From the NCBI GenBank assembly GCA_002049455.2, contig KV918948.1:1-64000 (forward strand): a stretch of 64,000 bases of DNA. The letters run 5' to 3'. Shown here piece by piece: positions 42,853 through 53,605 of the stretch. Source of the stretch: Porphyra umbilicalis (lineage: Eukaryota; Rhodophyta; Bangiophyceae; Bangiales; Bangiaceae). Both the position numbers and the translations under genes were made by a program. Each line of letters begins with the position of its first letter. Within the stretch, counting starts at the first letter, position 1. The notes beneath the pieces were generated by a model that had not been told where the DNA came from, ran no database searches, and saw only the letters and a program-made list of their open reading frames with translations.

Positions 42853-45394
42853 GCTGCTGCCGGGGGGGGGGGGGGGCGCCGGCGGGCCAGAGGGAGGGGC
42901 TTGGGGGAAAGGGGGGGGGGTACACACCGGCAGCCGTGGAAGGAGCCCAATCGCGGTGCACTCGTCCGCCGCTCGACGACAATGAGGTGTGGAGGAAGGC
43001 GCCGCCTCAAGTCAAACGATGCGGCTTCCCCCCGTCGTTGAAAAAGAATCCAGCAGGCGGGGGCGACAATGAGGGAGGTTGCGGAGTAGCAAACCGGCTG
43101 GTACAGCCCAACACCAACCGGGTGGACGCGAGGCCCACGCGCCAAACGACCGCGGGAGGGTGGCAAGGGACGGGGTGGATGCAACCAACGGCCGTGCCCC
43201 GCGCGGGCCAAGCCCCACGGCACCCACACGCGAGCGGGACGACGGGATGGCAGGCGGCAGAGAGGACGCGTTGCGGACACAGGGAGGCCAGCAAGGGCAC
43301 GGCTGGACGCCCTCCGCCGCCAGTACCGCCAACCAGACAGCGTGTTGAGGGCGGTGGCGAGCGACAGACCCGGCAGGCGGCGCTTCTGCAGCGCACGAGG
43401 CGCGCACGTCCAGCGCACAGGAGCTCCCTCAAAGCATGAAACGGCCCCAGGCCATCACGCGCGTACGTATGTCCGAGGTGCACTGTCACGCCCCGTCAAC
43501 GGCTTCTGGCGCCAACCGCCCCGACTTAAGATACATACAGCAATGCAGCCCGACGCATCAGAGATGGAGTACAGAAATTAAGACACGTTCGCGAATATAC
43601 CCTGGCCCGAACTGGCTTGGCTATTTGACACGCAAACAGTAAATACACTGGGCCCTTGTCGAAGAAGCACACCTGCCACCTGGTCGAGGACACCAGATAA
43701 ATGAGCCATCCGGCCGCCACTCCCGCAGTATGTCAATCAGCCACCATCCTCGCCGCCCCACGCATCGCGCCCAGTGGCGCAGTCACACCCGTCACGTCGC
43801 GCGCCTCGCAACGTCCTGCTTTCGAGCGTTCGACTGCATAGAAACGCCCTCAGAGACATCTGAGACCGCCGCTCTGAAAGTACCATCGAGATTACTCGAT
43901 GCCACACCGTAGGCGGGCCCCGTAGACCGTGCACCCCGCCTCACGACCCTTTCCATCCAGCTTCTTGCGCTATGAACACTGTCACGAACCATACGCGCGA
44001 GCAAGACCTCTCCATGGCGTCCAACTTGGTACGAGGCATCAAACCACGTGTACCAACGTTCCTAGTGCAAAGATATGATGACGAAGCTTTCGAGGGCTGC
44101 AGAGGGAGCGAAAGGATGTGTTTTTCGGTCTCAACCAGTACTCCCGCAACGTGCACTAGCTCTCAAAGAAATTAAAAACGGTCTGCACCACGTTGGTAGA
44201 TACCCTGACCTAAAGGTCAGGGAACTGTACGAATTTCTAGCGTGGCAAAGGTAAGCACAAAGGGGCCGAACGACACGTCGGCAAGCTGCCGGGTCGCTGA
44301 CGGTATGTTGCGACGGGCTGCTGGCATCCCTCCAGCGCCATCATGCCTATAATGGGAAGAAGACGTTGACGTCCCCCATGGACGCAGCAACTCACCAAAA
44401 CGGTAGCACGCCGATCCATGCATTGCTTTCTACTGAAAAGCTTTGTAGCCGGGCCGGGCACCAACCCGGCTGCTCGACTTCGCTCTCCGTGGACCACAGC
44501 ACCGTGTCGCGATGACAGCAGCAGCGGCCACTGCCTTACTGCCACGAAAGACTGGGGGAGCCTGTTGACAAACAAGGGTGGAGGCCGATTTGGAACTCTT
44601 TTTCAACTGCTGGAGTGCGGGATTTTTGGGAGAACGGCTGTAATGCATTGAAAAAGAGGAAGAAAATCATACGAGCGGGGTGTGCGTCGTTGTGTCACTC
44701 TCATGGGAGAAACAAACAGAAGAGGTGCTGTTTGTTTTTTCCATGTGCCGTTTCAGGTATGAGCGCGTCACAATCATAGCTGTTCGTAATTTTAAAAATC
44801 CAAATGACACATCATTCGACGCACCCCCGGTACACTGCTGGACCGACGTAGAGTGACTGCCAGGGCGTGCCAAGGTCGCCGCAGCGACGCCGCGGTGTTA
44901 CCTCTCAGGAGGGACGACGTGTGAGTGTCGGCTCGAGCTGGTAAGGGCTTGCAGTCTCCTCATCGACGTGTGTGCCACCGGCTCTTTGTGACAGAGGACC
45001 ACAGAGGCTGACGCTGTGTGACCGAGGCGCAGCTCGTTCAAACACTGTGGACGAGGAGCCAATCCGGAGCTCATGCAACGAGAAGCCGTCCGTCTAGACG
45101 GACGGACGGATGGTTTTGTCAGCCCATATGAAAACGAGACGTCTCGTTTTCATATGGGCTGACAAAACCGTCCATTAATGCACTGCAGCACCTCGACCAC
45201 GGCTACCGATGGGGCAGCGCGTACAATCCACGCTGCATATGCTTTGTCCTTCTCCAATGTGTTGAGTCCCTCGTTGGTGCGGAGTCCCGGCGCTCAAGCA
45301 CACGCTGCATGCGGCATGCCGCAGCACGACATAGAAAGAAATCAATTACATGCTACATGCCCACCGAACGCTTCCGTCCGAGACTCAGCACCAC
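42853..45394. other. Long gene-poor stretch with repeats
   Basis: No gene is recognised. GC falls after about 43500. It contains the palindromic motif TACCCTGACCTAAAGGTCAG at about 44202-44223, related to termini at 29271 and 54829, and the 58-bp palindrome at 45112-45169. Frames such as 44237-44575 minus have no family signature. Confidence 0.5.
45112..45169. repeat. 58-bp perfect palindrome without spacer
   Basis: GGTTTTGTCAGCCCATATGA continues to GAGAC|GTCTC at 45140/45141 and then mirrors exactly. The pairing stops at 45111/45170. Such a structure is a perfect snap-back hairpin and probably a tiny foldback element or a fused pair of inverted ends. Confidence 0.92.
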
Positions 45395-46978
45395 TCACGC
45401 GACCGACGGCATGACCACGTCCACACTAACATACGGGAAGAACTCCTTGTCAGACATGATGCCGGGCACCATCACGCCTTCGGCGTCACCGCCGCCGCCG
45501 CCACGCCCCCCCGCAAGGTGCGCGTACATCTCGCCCAGCTGCTTCCTCACGCGGGACACGCCCTTGGAGCCGGCCGGGAACACCGCCGTGACGTCAAAGT
45601 CCACCGGCAGGCCGTAGCGCAACACGCTCTCCACGTACACGCGGAGGACCTTGAGGTGGAGCGCCACCATAAACGCCTCGGCGTAGGCGGTTGACGTCCA
45701 CGCGCCAAACGCGGCGGCGGAGGACGTTGCCTCGGCCTCCACCCGGCTGGCCTCCTCCGCCGCGTCGTCCGCGGCCGTCGGGGTAAACTCGTACTCCCGC
45801 ACAGTGTACCGGCGGTCGCGGCAGCCCATCTTGAACGCCTCCACACCCGCCCTGAAGAGTGTCACCGCGTACATGGCGTGGTCGCCGTCCGTGACCACCG
45901 GGATGGCCGAGCGGGGGACGACGCCCATGAACTTGGACGGCTCCACGGCGGGGGCGTCGGCCGACGCTGGTGGGGGCACGCACAAATTCTCATACTCACC
46001 GAGAAACTCGTCGGTGGAGAAGCGCGGGACGACCACAAAGACGGTCGTCAGGTGCTCCGAGTCGGGCGCCATCACGTGCTCCCGCGTGACGATGCCAGCG
46101 AGGGAGCGGGAGAGCAGGTTGCCCCCAGTGCGTCGCGCAACCGCCGTTACTGCTTGCTTGGCGGCCGTGTAGTCGGTCAGCCGCACCTTCAGGCCCGCCT
46201 CCAGGCGTGACGACGACTCAATGAGCGCGGCACGCACCGAATCCAGTGTGTCGGAGGAGGTGAACTTGGCCTCATCCCAGCGGAAGGACCGCACGTACGT
46301 GGCCGCGGGGACACCCTCAATCAAGGGCGTGTAGGACTGCAGACAGCCAGATCCGACACAGAGCAACAGGGTCATAGGGGCAAGCAACACAGCACGAAGC
46401 AAAATCACAGAACGCAGAGACAGCGTCAGTATGCGTGCAAAGCGACAGTGAAACAAAGAGTCGAGCAATAGCCGCTTCCGCCATCCCCCACAAGCATGAG
46501 ACTATCCAAGCAGTACAACGGAAAGCTTCTGTTGCCGCAGCACTACAAAACCCAAAACACCACACCAGGGACGGTGGCGGCCAAGACATGCAAATACCCC
46601 CACGGCCAGCAAAAAATCATTCCCGCCTCCACCCTATGCACTGCGCCCTCCGACTCTCTGTCCCCTCTCCCACTCAGCAACGGTCCCACGTACCTCATCC
46701 TCCTGCAGCTCCCGCGCCTGCCGCAGCAGCCGGTCGACGACGCCGTCGACGGTCTTCTCGTCACGCGCGAGCGCGTCCGACGCGGCAATCAGGCTGTCGA
46801 GCGTCCCGACACGCAGCATCGGGAGGTGCATGCGAAACACCTGCGCCCACACCCCACCGCCGGTCGCGAGCACCTCCTTGAGCGCCTCGTACGAGGAGGT
46901 CGCCGCGGCGCCCGTCGACAGGGTGGCTGGCGGTCGCCGGTTGGGCGCCGCCACCAGCCACACGACGGCCGGCGCCAT
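45395..46978 (-). CDS. VMA5: V-type proton ATPase subunit C
   Basis: Subunit C clamps the V1 and V0 sectors of the proton pump of vacuoles and endomembranes. Two exons are read: 46978-46694 (95 codons, MAPAVVWLVAAPN to LLRQARELQEDE) and 46336-45395 (SYTPLIEGVPAATYVRSFRW onward). The 357-bp intron starts GTACGT and ends CTGCAG, phase 0, and both sides match the family. Conserved blocks are LRVGTLDSLIAASDALA, FRWDEAKF, LLSRSLAGIV, DSEHLTTVFVVVPR, AVTLFRAGVEAFK and VYVESVLRYGLP. The encoded 408 residues are a little longer than the usual 380-390. The frame is intact. It is transcribed away from DPH1 from a shared 491-bp spacer. Confidence 0.93.
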
Positions 46979-47469
46979 GCCGCCGCTTGCAACGGCACGG
47001 GCGGCGTCGGTCGCGACGGGGAGCGGCAAAGGCAGACGTCGGCCGCCGCACCGTCAGTGTCGCGTGCGGCACCGCGGCACCACCGCCGCGATCGGATGTC
47101 GCGCAAGGCGGAGCGGTGCCGTAGCCGCCCGCCCACCTGCCGAGCAGGTGCCTGTACCGCGGTGGCTGGAAAGTCCAACCCCCAATGGCGGCAGCTCGAT
47201 GCGCCCACAACTCTTTTGGGGAAAAGTTCGAATTGCCGAAACCCCGTCCATTTGTAGTGGATCCCTGCGGACAAATTGGGCCTGGCCCGGAGGGTTCACG
47301 TCGGCTCCGACGCTGCCTCGTCGCGACTTTGACGCCACCGCCGTCGTCCCTACCAGCTGTGACGCGTCGCCTGGCGACTGACGCACCGACCGCATCGGCC
47401 ATAGCGCGGCGTGCTTCCCCCGTCTGTTCACGGTCTTCCTCGACTGGTCGTCTCTCTTATTCGTTAACA
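46979..47469. promoter_or_regulatory. Divergent promoter region, V-ATPase C / DPH1
   Basis: 491 bp between two start codons on opposite strands. No clear TATA box is seen. It is GC-rich towards the V-ATPase side and T/C-rich just before the DPH1 ATG. The role is inferred from position only. Confidence 0.5.
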
Positions 47470-47704
47470 ATGCCTCCAGTTCGAGTCGGCCGCTATGCTG
47501 GCTCGCGTGGCCGCGGCGGGCGGGCGGCCGACGCCTGCGGCTGCCCGTGTGGCGCAGCCGCCGCCGCCGCCGCCGCCACCTACCCCGCTTCCGCCGACGC
47601 TGGGTGTGAATCCTCTGCGCCTGTCAGAGTGAGCTCTGCTGGCTACGGCTGTTGTCCGCCGCCTGCAGCCGGCATGACTGGGGCCGCCCCAGCGGCCTCC
47701 CCCG

Positions 47705-47736
<32 letters not shown>

Positions 47737-49081
47737 GCCGACACCGCCACCGCCGTCGCCACTCCGCCCACCGACCTGGTGCCGTCGGCAGCCGCAACAA
47801 CGTCGTCTACCCCCCCCCCCCCCCCCCCACCCTACGCGCCGGCGGCGTACCGGCCGACATTGCCGATGACCCCGACTTGGCGGTGGCCATGGAGGCACTC
47901 CCCGCCAACTACTCGTTTGAGGTGCCCAAAACGGTGTGGCGCATCCGCCGCGCCGGCGCGTCGGTCGTTGCCCTCCAAATGCCCGAAGGCCTCCTCCGCT
48001 ACGCCGGCGTCCTCGGCGACATCCTCCGCGCGCACGCGGGCGTCGCGGACGTCCTCGTCCTCGGCGACGTCACCTACGGCGCGTGCTGCGTCGACGACCT
48101 CACCGCCGCCTCGCTCGGCGCCGACTTTTTGGTGCACTATGGCCACTCGTGCCTCGTGCCCGTCACCGCGTGCGTCGTGCCCGCGCTGTACGTGTTTGTG
48201 CACATTGCGTTTGACGCGTCGCACCTGCTCGCATGCCTCCGCGACACCTTTCCGCCGACGGCGCGGCTGGCGCTAACCGCCACCATCCAGTTTGTCGACA
48301 CGTTACACGCGGTCGGCCCCGCGCTGCGGGCCGCCTTCCCCGCGTCCCCGCCGCTGACGCCGCAGGCCAAGCCGCTGTCGCCCGGGGAGCTCCTCGGCTG
48401 CACCGCCCCGACGCTCGACGGCGACGCCGTCGACGCACTCGTGTACGTCGGCGACGGGCGGTTCCACTTGGAGGCGGCCATGATTGCCAACCCGGGCCTC
48501 CGCGCCCTCCGCTACGACCCGTACGCCAAAACGTGGACGGAGGAGGGGTACGACCACGGCCGCATGCGCACGGCACGCCGCCGCGCGATTGCCGACGCGG
48601 CGCCCGCCGACCGCTGGGGCGTGGTGCTCGGCACCCTCGGGCGGCAGGGCTCCCCCGCCATCCTCCGTCGGCTGACCGACGCGCTCGCCGCCGCCGGGCG
48701 GGCGGCGGTGGTGGTGCTCCTCGCGGAGCTGTCGTTGCCCAAACTCCGCCGCCTCACCGCCGGCGGCGGCGTGCAAGCGTGGGTGCAAGTCGCCTGCCCG
48801 CGCCTGTCGATCGACTGGGGGGAGGGCTTTGCGTCGTTGGGCGTGCCCCTGCTGACGCCCTACGAGGCGTACGTGGCGCTCGGCGTGGTGCCGTGGCGGG
48901 ACGTGTACCCAATGGACTACTACGCCAAGGGGGGGGGGTGTGGGCCAACTACCACGTCGACCCGGCGGTGGCGGCGGCGGAGGAGGCGGCGCGGGCGGCG
49001 CGTCGCGCCGCGCGGGCGGCGGCGCGCAAGGGGCGGGGGGGGGCGGGGGGGGGGGGGGGCGCCGCAGCTGACGGTGTCTGA
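47470..49081 (+). CDS. DPH1: Diphthamide biosynthesis protein DPH1
   Basis: DPH1 with DPH2 is the radical-SAM-like iron-sulfur enzyme that adds the 3-amino-3-carboxypropyl group to a histidine of elongation factor 2, the first step of diphthamide synthesis. The core is plain: VPKTVWRIRRAGASVVALQM, VTYGACCVDDL, DFLVHYGHSCLVP, LRYDPYAKTWTEE, LGTLGRQGSP and VACPRLSIDWGEGF. The three cluster Cys (ACCVDD, HSCL, ACPRL) are present. The ATG at 47470 starts a long Ala/Pro/Thr-rich leader not found in most DPH1 proteins. The frame changes twice: at the C19 run 47810-47828 between leader and core, and at the G10 run 48929-48938, after which YYAKGGG continues as VWANYHVDPA in another frame, then an Ala/Arg tail. 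Confidence 0.92.
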
Positions 49082-50461
49082 CGTGGCTGGGCAGCCGACG
49101 GGGGCCAACGCGACGCCGTCGACGTGATGGCGTTGTGGCTCGACGCGTCCACGCGCGCGTCCACGTGCTCGTCTTGCGGGGCGTGGGGCGGTGCGGCGGC
49201 CGCCGCGGCCGCCGCCCGACGCCGCCACGCGGCCCGCCCACCCGACCGCCGTCGGGCGTCGGGCGGCGGCACGGGCGCGGCGGACCCCGCGCGCCTCGGC
49301 GGTGAGCGGCGGCTGGGCGCGCGGCGCGTGGGAGCGGCGCGCGCCCCGCCGGCACTGCCGCTGGCTGCGCGACGACACGGGGCGCGCGGCGGTCCGCGTC
49401 GCGCCCCGCCCCAGTGCCGGCACGTGCCCCCGGCGGGGGGCGCCGCCGGGGGTGCCGCGCGCGCGGCCCCCCCACGTCGGCCGCGCCGCGGGCGCGCGCG
49501 GCGGCGGCGGCGCGCGGGCGGCGGCAGCGCGCCCCCGCGTGGCGACCGGGCGCCGCGCCCGAGTGGCAGCCGACCGCGTGGCGGGCGGGCGCCGCCGTGC
49601 GCCATGCGAGCGCGGCTTGCGCGTCGACGAGCGTCGGTCCCCCCGCGCGCCGGCGTGGGTGGTCCGTGCGCGGCGCCGCGCCGCAGCGTCGGCGCTTTTT
49701 TTTTTTTTTTTGCGTGGCGATGCGGCACGCGGGCCTCTTGGCATGCGCGCGGTTGGGGGGACGGTGGTCGCACCGCGGTGCGGCGGGGGCACGCCGGCCG
49801 CGGGGGACCGCGGGGGGGGGTGTGGGGATGATGGGTGCGGCGCGGCGTGGGGGCGGACCGCGATCGAGGCGGCTGGCGACGGCGTTTTCCGCCCATAAAA
49901 GGTTGGTGCGCGTTTCCCAGACAGACACGGCGGGCGGCTGGGCGGCGTGCCAATTGTTGGCTGTGCTGCCGAATTCTCCCGCCGCGCCTCTGGCTGGCGC
50001 CGGCCGTTTGGTGGGTGGCCGCCCGCCGGTGCTCGCTCGCAGGCGCGCGGCACGCGCGCCGCGTCTGCCCCGTGGCGCGCGCGCCGCGGTGGCCGCCGCC
50101 GTCCCCCGCCCCTGGGGGTGCGTCGCGCGCCAGTCGCTGCGGCGCGGCGGTGTCGCGATGCTGTCGGCTCGTGTCATTGGCCGACCGCCAGCGACGCGTC
50201 ATGGGAGCCCCTGCGGTACGTCGGTAGTGAGGCGGCGGCGGGCGGGTGGGGCGGTGCGCCCCGGCGGCGAAAGGGGCATGGGACGACCGTTACTCGCTCT
50301 CTGCTTGTGCTGCTTCCGCCCTGTCGTCGTGGCTCTCGATTGGCAGAGGGAGCGTGCCTGTCTTGTCTTTCGACGCTAACGGTATCGCTTGCACGCTGTT
50401 GTCTGGGGACGTGCGCGGCATGTATCTTCTTTGCTACTTGGCCCCCTTCGACCTTGTCGCT
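49082..50461. other. GC-rich convergent intergenic region
   Basis: Between the ends of DPH1 (+) and the large membrane protein (-). Very long frames on both strands here are Arg/Ala/Pro/Gly low complexity, with a T17 tract near 49696-49712. They are not supported as genes. Confidence 0.5.
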
Positions 50462-53400
50462 TCACACGTCCTCCCCCCTCCGCGAAACCTTCTTACCATA
50501 GACAGGCCCGGCGGAGGCCGACCGGTTCTCCCCGCTGCCGGCGGCGTCGGACCCGCGGTGCACGCGTTGATCACTGCCGTTACTGCCCTGTTGCGCCCCC
50601 GCCCGACGCGCACCCACGCCGTCCTGCAGGGACGCGACGAGCTTGCCCGTCAGCGCCACGCTGGCAAAGGCGTTGCGCACGCCCACTGCCGTGTCGCTCG
50701 CGCGGCTTGTGCCGCTCCCTCGTCGGTCCTCGGCGTCCGTAACGTGAAGGAGTCGGCGGTACAAGGCCGCCTCGGTTGCCGACGTTGACAACAAAATGGT
50801 GGTGAAGGTGCTCGCCGCATGGACGCGAGGCATGACCCACTCGTCCTTCTTGCGCTCCTCCATCGCATTCCTCAACATTTCGAGGTGGTTGGTGCTCGCG
50901 GGCGGCCGCCGTGGGCGCTCGATGATGGTGGCGGTGGTCGTCACCACCGCCGCCTCGATGGGCTCCCACACTCCGGCGTACGCGTCCAAGGCGAGGCGCA
51001 TCGACGGGTAGAAGCCGATGAGTGGCAGCCGCAGCACGACATTTTCCGGCATGCCATCTCGTTGGCACGCCGACGCCAGCACCCTGTGCCACTGGCGGTG
51101 CCACCGCTGGAGCATCTCGTCCAGCCGCATCGGCTCTTCGGAGTTGGGCGCGAAGACGGCGGAAATCTCCGCAGGCACGACCGTCAGCTTGTCGGCTGTG
51201 CGCTCGTTTAAAGTTTCCAGCAGACGTTCAGGTAAGGTCGGGTAGAGCTTTTCACCTTCAAAGCACCAGTCGTGCTCACCGTGCCCCTTCGCCGGCTCCG
51301 CCAACTTGAGTCGCAACTGCCCGGTTGCCCGGTGGATGTCACGCAGTACCCGCTCGAGCCGCGTGTCAATGTCTCTGCTGCGACTGGCTTGCTCTTCCGC
51401 CGACTGCGAGCGGTGAGGGCCCATCGCCAGGTACACGCCATCCAACTCCTCGATGCCCAGGTCGGATGCCACCATCCATGGCAGCAAACCAAGCGCGGAG
51501 AAGTGCTGCAAGGTGTTGGCGAGGAGCTGCCACGCCGGCGGCTGCTGCTCGTTTTTGTCGGCAGCCGCACTGGCACGCGTTTGCTGCTGCTCGTCCACGC
51601 GTTGGTTCGACGGCGGTGTCGGGGTGCTGCCGCCGGTTGTGGCGCGAGATGCGTGGTAGATCATGGTGCCGTATTCGTCCGCCGTTGAAGCAGTGGGGAT
51701 GGCGGCGCCCGTTGCGTCACGTACGTTGTCGTCCCAGCTGACCGACGCCATCGGTTTTGGGGATGTCCGTGCCCTCCCGTGTGCCCCGTCATCTTGTTCA
51801 GCGATCCCTTGCTTCTTCGACGACAGCCGTGCTCGTGACCACCAGTACCCTTTTTGCAGGATGAACGCGTCGCCTGGGTGTCGAGTTGTCAGCAGCTTCA
51901 GCCCGTAGAATAGATCCACCGCCAGCTTCATCTCATCTTCACCGAGCTCGGTGTGTGCTTGTTGGTGGCCTTTTTGCTGCTGTGACTGACCGTTCGTGCT
52001 GTGTCCCCAGTGCCGACACCGCTCGACGCTAGCCCGCTCTTGTTCCGCCGGTACGTTGGCAGAGTGATTGTCGTCTTTGGCGGCCGCCTCGACGCGAGCT
52101 TGCTCCTCCGCACTGGACACGCTCCGTGAGAGGACCGCGGTGAGAAGCAGGCCGCGCAGCGTGTTAGCGCATAGCGCCACCCGCGCCACATAGGAGGCGC
52201 TCCGTGACGGGTCGAGGATGAGCGACGGGACGGGGGCGTGAAGCATGATACGCTTGAAGGGAGCTTGCAACATTTTCTCCAGGCCATCTTGCTTGGGGCT
52301 CAAGTAGAAGGCATCGTCAAGGATGCGGGAGACAAGCCGAAGACGCTCGTCGACAACGCCGAGCAGCTGCCTGCAGAACGCTTCGGCCGAGAGCGAGCGA
52401 TCGAGCAGGATGGAGAGGGAGAGGCCGACGGTGGGCGCGAGCGGCGGGAAGTAGTCGCCGCTGTTGACGTTTCTGCTGTTCTTCGGGTCTGTGCCGTTGA
52501 CCACAAAGAGTGGCTTGCCGCGCAGCCCCTCCGTGGCTAACTGCTCGTCCAAGGCCACGACGTGTTTGTCCTCAAAGTGTCCGTGCAGCACCAGCGCCAG
52601 GATGCACCGGTGATGCACCTCCCGGAAAAAGCAACGCACCCAGCAGCCCGCGGGCACGGACCGGTCCGTGCGTTCAGCGACGCCGCCCAACCAGCGCGAC
52701 AGGTGGTGGGACTGGAACCGCTTTGCGAAGAACCGGGACAAAAACTTGAGGACGGACGTCACCTTCTCAAAGCCAAGCCACTGCCGAATCCTTCCCCGCA
52801 TAAAGAGCCACCCGGCCGCGTCCATGAGGCACCCAACGAGCATCACCAGCCCCAGCGACCCCCACACGTACTCGGTCCGCTGCAGCACGCGCCGGGCGAC
52901 ATCATTCATGATCTCGTACTGTCTCACGGCTTGCTCCGCTTGCTCGTGCTTGCCGACCGACATGGGATCGCTGGAGTAGGGGCTGTCCCACAGATCCCAA
53001 TGGTCCCGATCATTACTCTTCGACGGGTTGAGTAGGGTGCATTTGCGTGTTGCGACAAGGCAGGCAAAACACGCCAACATGCGCAGGACGGAGCTGACGG
53101 TGATAGCCGTGTCGAGCACCGTCGCCGCCAGCAGCCCGTTGAACTCGAGGCTCCCCTTCAATTTGGCTCGGACCAACACAATAAGCTCCCAGGTGGCCAG
53201 CCCGATGACCGCGAACCGCGTACTCGAGTCAATGGCGAGGAGCGCACAAAAAGAGGTCCAGCCCGGCGCCTTGCGGGCGCTCGTCTCCACCACTGACGCG
53301 AAGATGCGGAGGGAGATAGCCGCGATGATAACCGGTGACAGCAGATGGGCAAGGACTCTTGCTGCCTCGCTCTCGTTGCGCAGAGCGGCTACGTCGGACT

Positions 53401-53605
53401 CCAGCCGCTGCTGCACTCCACAAATGTTCGCCGAGGTACACTTGGCCGTCTGCCGCGCAACATGCTCCGCGTCCACATGGATGCGCCGCACAACCGGTAC
53501 CTCTGCACGACCGTCGGGGAGAAGGAGATGACCCGCACCTGGCATGCAGTCCAGTAGCAAAATAAACAGGAGAAGCGCTACGGGCCGGCAAACAAGCCCC
53601 ATCAT
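50462..53605 (-). CDS. Large membrane protein of unknown family
   Basis: One intact frame of about 1,047 residues from paired ATGs at 53605/53602; the frame is open upstream but without an ATG. The start GLVCRPVALLLFILLLDCM is a good signal peptide. About four hydrophobic segments follow within the first 280 residues (VLAHLLSPVIIAAISLRIFA; RFAVIGLATWELIVLV; LLAATVLDTAITVSSVLRML; VWGSLGLVMLVGCLMDAAGW). A soluble region of some 750 residues follows with natural composition, helical stretches, a Gln/His-rich segment in its middle and a low-complexity C-terminus. I see no catalytic motif and recognise no family. It has few poly-C/G runs and no frame break, so it is the best candidate here for an undescribed lineage-specific gene. 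Confidence 0.8.
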   Translation of the reverse strand: MMGLVCRPVALLLFILLLDCMPGAGHLLLPDGRAEVPVVRRIHVDAEHVARQTAKCTSANICGVQQRLESDVAALRNESEAARVLAHLLSPVIIAAISLRIFASVVETSARKAPGWTSFCALLAIDSSTRFAVIGLATWELIVLVRAKLKGSLEFNGLLAATVLDTAITVSSVLRMLACFACLVATRKCTLLNPSKSNDRDHWDLWDSPYSSDPMSVGKHEQAEQAVRQYEIMNDVARRVLQRTEYVWGSLGLVMLVGCLMDAAGWLFMRGRIRQWLGFEKVTSVLKFLSRFFAKRFQSHHLSRWLGGVAERTDRSVPAGCWVRCFFREVHHRCILALVLHGHFEDKHVVALDEQLATEGLRGKPLFVVNGTDPKNSRNVNSGDYFPPLAPTVGLSLSILLDRSLSAEAFCRQLLGVVDERLRLVSRILDDAFYLSPKQDGLEKMLQAPFKRIMLHAPVPSLILDPSRSASYVARVALCANTLRGLLLTAVLSRSVSSAEEQARVEAAAKDDNHSANVPAEQERASVERCRHWGHSTNGQSQQQKGHQQAHTELGEDEMKLAVDLFYGLKLLTTRHPGDAFILQKGYWWSRARLSSKKQGIAEQDDGAHGRARTSPKPMASVSWDDNVRDATGAAIPTASTADEYGTMIYHASRATTGGSTPTPPSNQRVDEQQQTRASAAADKNEQQPPAWQLLANTLQHFSALGLLPWMVASDLGIEELDGVYLAMGPHRSQSAEEQASRSRDIDTRLERVLRDIHRATGQLRLKLAEPAKGHGEHDWCFEGEKLYPTLPERLLETLNERTADKLTVVPAEISAVFAPNSEEPMRLDEMLQRWHRQWHRVLASACQRDGMPENVVLRLPLIGFYPSMRLALDAYAGVWEPIEAAVVTTTATIIERPRRPPASTNHLEMLRNAMEERKKDEWVMPRVHAASTFTTILLSTSATEAALYRRLLHVTDAEDRRGSGTSRASDTAVGVRNAFASVALTGKLVASLQDGVGARRAGAQQGSNGSDQRVHRGSDAAGSGENRSASAGPVYGKKVSRRGEDV

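Noticed and set aside
42853-43418. Minus-strand frame upstream of the C2 gene as an N-terminal extension
   Set aside because: The composition is Arg/Pro/Leu shadow-like, and a good ATG directly precedes the C2 domain.
7228-49081. Programmed ribosomal frameshifting or recoding as the explanation of frame switches
   Set aside because: The switches occur in unrelated genes, always near long G/C runs, and no shared slippery heptamer or downstream structure is evident. Homopolymer length error is simpler.
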